Program-made: the position numbers and the translations under genes
Notes under the pieces: model-generated
What the model saw: the letters and a program-made list of their open reading frames with translations, nothing else
Told to the model about the DNA's origin: nothing
The model's database searches: none
Assembly: GCF_020103695.1 (NCBI RefSeq)
Contig: NZ_JAHXBF010000020.1
Coordinates: forward strand, 186,001-250,000
From: Hyalangium versicolor
GTDB lineage: Bacteria; Myxococcota; Myxococcia; Myxococcales; Myxococcaceae
DNA length: 64,000 nt
Direction of reading: 5' to 3'
Shown here: positions 61,976 to 64,000 of the stretch, piece by piece
Layout of the letters: the number at the start of each line of letters is the position of its first letter
Numbering within the stretch: position 1 is the stretch's first letter

Positions 61976-64000
61976 ATGCGCTTCGTCTGCGACAGCTGCC
62001 GCGCGCAGTACATGATCAGCGACGACAAGATTGGCGCCAAGGGCGTCAAGATTCGTTGCAAGAAGTGCGGCCATGTCATTGTGGTTCGTCCTTCCGGTGC
62101 CTCGGCGCCGAAGGACGAGGGAGCTCCGGCAGCGGAAGCCACTGCTGCTGCGAGCAATGGGGCTGCGGGCTCCAACGCTGCGGGAGGGCTCGCATCGCTG
62201 GGGACTCCTCCCGAGGGTGGACTCTTCACGGACGTCGAGGAGGACGAGATCGGCGCGGTGTTCGATCAGGTCCTCTCGGGTTCGCAGAAGATGCCCGGCG
62301 GAGAATCGGCGCGTGAGGCGAAGCCGACCACGCCCGAGGCCGTGCGAAAGCTGGCCGAGGCCGAGGACGAGCCGGACGAGCCGAAGGCCGAGGCGCCCCC
62401 GAACGACTGGTACGTCGCCATCGACGAGAAGCAGGTAGGTCCGCTCTCGGTCGAGAAGGTGAAGGAGCACTGGGAGCGTGGCGAGGTGGGGCCGGACAGC
62501 CTGTGCTGGCGTCAGGGCTACGGGGACTGGATCCCGCTCTCGGAGGTGAAGGAGCTGGCCTCGGTGCTGTCGCCGCGTCCGGCCAAGCCGGTCATCGTCG
62601 CGCCCTCGCCGGTGTCGACTTCGGTGCCTGCGGTGTCCGCGCCGGTGGAGTCCGCCTTCAGCGCGGGGGCTGCCCCGAAGAACACGCGTCCCGAGATTCC
62701 CGCCGCACCGGCGCTCGGCGTGGAGCCGGTGTCGTCGGGCTGGAAGCCGTCGGCGGCGAGCGTGCTCGCCTCGCTGGTGAAGGAGGAGAATGAGGCGCTG
62801 TCCAAGCCGCCTCCGAAGCCTGCGGCCGAGGAGAAGCAGGCGCCGGGGCTGCTTGATCTGCCGCCTCCGGAGCCCGCGCCGGCTCCTGCCCGGGCGTCGC
62901 CGATGATGGCAGCCGCGGCCGAGCCGATGCGTGCGCCGCAGCCTGCGGCCATGCCGTATGCGCCTTCGCCCGCGCCTGCGTATGCGCAGCCTGCGCCTGC
63001 ATACGCGCAGCCCGCGCCTGCATACGCGGGGTACCCGCAGCCTTCATACCCGGGCTATCCGCCGGCGGCGGGAGCTGGGCAGCAGGGTGGGGGCAACAAG
63101 ACGGTCATGATCGCGGGGATTGCGGTAGCGGTCGTGGCATTGCTGGGAGTGGGTGGGTTCCTGGTCTTCGGGCGGTCTCCTCCGCCGGCCGAGCCGGTGG
63201 CCGTGGCGGACGCGAGGCCCACTCCGCCGGCGCCAGCACCGACACCTGTTTCGCCTCCTCCAGAGGTGAAGGCGCAGCCTGCGGCGAATCCAGCGACGCC
63301 ACCGCCTGCGGCTGCGCAGGGCACGACGCCGGGGGCTCCGGGGACGGCTGCTGCTCCTGGGACGCCGGCTGCTCCTGGGACGCAGCCTGGGGCGACGACG
63401 CCTCCGGCGGTTGCGGCGGCGACGCCTGCTCCGACTCCGGTCACTCCGCCTGCGACGACCCCGACTCCGCCTCCCGCGACGGCCGAGGCCACGAAGCCGA
63501 ACTCGGGCACTCGCACCGAGCGGCCTGGCTCGTCTTCGCGTCCGTCCTCCAGCAGCCGGCAGGAGTCCAAGACCGAGGCGGTGGCCAAGCCCGAGCCGGC
63601 CACGAAGAAGTCGGATGACGGTCTGGACGACGATTTCGACGATCTCTTCGGGAAGAAGGAGAAGAAGGAGACGAAGTCGAACAGCGGCTCGTCGTCTTCC
63701 GTGTACATCCCGCCCGAACCTGGGAGTGGCAGCAATGTCCAGGACAAGCTGGGTCAGTCAGACATCATGGCGGTGGTGGTGGCGAACAAGCCAGCCATCA
63801 TGAAGTGCGTGGGCGAGCAGAGGAAGCGCGACCCGGACATTTCAGGCAAGCTGGTGATGCACTGGACAATCCAGACAAGCGGGAAAACGTCGGGTGTGAG
63901 TGTGGTTTCGGACGAGTTCAAGAAAACCTATATGGCGAGCTGCATCACGGGGCTCATCAAGGGATGGACCTTCCCGAAGCACAAGAAGCAGGGCGACCCC
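61976..64000 (+). CDS. gltJ: GltJ (AgmX)-like inner-membrane gliding protein, truncated by window end
   Basis: 675 codons are visible from ATG 61976 (GGGGA upstream); the frame continues past the right edge. Zinc ribbon at 5-31 (CDSC, then CKKC), an acidic/Ala linker, a GYF domain about 143-195 (WYVAIDEKQVGPLSVEKVKEHWE, GYGDWIPLSEV), a Pro/Ala/Tyr-rich region with AYAQPAP repeats, one membrane helix about 375-397 (VMIAGIAVAVVALLGVGGFLVF), a Pro/Ala/Thr-rich periplasmic rod and an AgmX/TonB-C-like domain from about 590. The C-terminus is incomplete. This order is that of M. xanthus GltJ, whose zinc ribbon is reported to contact MglA and which is a hub of the focal adhesion. Confidence 0.88.
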   Translation, partial: MRFVCDSCRAQYMISDDKIGAKGVKIRCKKCGHVIVVRPSGASAPKDEGAPAAEATAAASNGAAGSNAAGGLASLGTPPEGGLFTDVEEDEIGAVFDQVLSGSQKMPGGESAREAKPTTPEAVRKLAEAEDEPDEPKAEAPPNDWYVAIDEKQVGPLSVEKVKEHWERGEVGPDSLCWRQGYGDWIPLSEVKELASVLSPRPAKPVIVAPSPVSTSVPAVSAPVESAFSAGAAPKNTRPEIPAAPALGVEPVSSGWKPSAASVLASLVKEENEALSKPPPKPAAEEKQAPGLLDLPPPEPAPAPARASPMMAAAAEPMRAPQPAAMPYAPSPAPAYAQPAPAYAQPAPAYAGYPQPSYPGYPPAAGAGQQGGGNKTVMIAGIAVAVVALLGVGGFLVFGRSPPPAEPVAVADARPTPPAPAPTPVSPPPEVKAQPAANPATPPPAAAQGTTPGAPGTAAAPGTPAAPGTQPGATTPPAVAAATPAPTPVTPPATTPTPPPATAEATKPNSGTRTERPGSSSRPSSSSRQESKTEAVAKPEPATKKSDDGLDDDFDDLFGKKEKKETKSNSGSSSSVYIPPEPGSGSNVQDKLGQSDIMAVVVANKPAIMKCVGEQRKRDPDISGKLVMHWTIQTSGKTSGVSVVSDEFKKTYMASCITGLIKGWTFPKHKKQGDP

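Overview
The window is a high-GC chromosomal segment that most likely comes from a predatory, gliding myxobacterium of the Cystobacterineae type (Myxococcus, Archangium or Cystobacter relatives). The strongest pointer is the right-hand third: an ordered cluster matching the Myxococcus xanthus gliding locus (gltD-E-F-G-H ... gltI-gltJ). It includes a 4,088-residue TPR protein and a zinc-ribbon/GYF/single-TM/AgmX-type protein. Supporting pointers are the eukaryote-like Ser/Thr kinase with HRDISPDN, the abundance of lipoproteins, and codon use so GC-biased that many genes have very long open antisense frames.

Layout. 1-5271: tail of an unknown gene, then a minus-strand four-gene operon for a GldA/GldF/GldG-like ABC transporter plus a DUF4340 protein. 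5442-9354: aspartate kinase, then a lipoprotein joining an N,N-dimethylformamidase-type domain to an NHL propeller. 9503-11233: membrane Ser/Thr kinase. 11437-22694: a plus-strand type VI secretion payload cassette without structural genes. It holds two VgrG spikes, DUF6484, a TIGR02270-like protein, a DUF2169 adaptor, a ketosynthase-fold protein with its catalytic residues lost, a DUF4150 (PAAR-like) effector with a Tox-GHH2-type nuclease tail, and a probable immunity protein. Both vgrG genes carry the same 10-bp motif at nearly the same distance from their start codons. 22708-28358: family B DNA polymerase, divergent HTH/WYL regulator with a palindromic site at its start, and glutaminyl-tRNA synthetase with a GatB/YqeY-like tail. 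28462-33994: putative metalloprotease lipoprotein and a four-gene overlapping TadE/TadG-like operon. 34136-38999: small lipoprotein, TerC, a CheB with a degenerate receiver, a possible 18-codon microgene with a strong terminator, CutA, and a DnaC/DnaI-like ATPase coupled to an unknown protein. 39280-64000: the glt cluster, running off the right edge inside gltJ.

How the genes work together. The cassette at 11.4-22.7 kb reads as one effector-loading module: VgrG trimer, PAAR-like tip carrying a nuclease, adaptor and scaffold proteins, then immunity. It would be fired by a T6SS encoded elsewhere. The glt genes encode the envelope-spanning part of the gliding machine: cytoplasmic/inner-membrane GltG, GltI and GltJ, periplasmic GltD and GltF, outer-membrane lipoprotein GltE and barrel GltH. 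The AglRQS motor is not in this window. No tRNA, rRNA, CRISPR array, insertion sequence or attachment site was recognised, and no gene-free stretch exceeds 300 bases.
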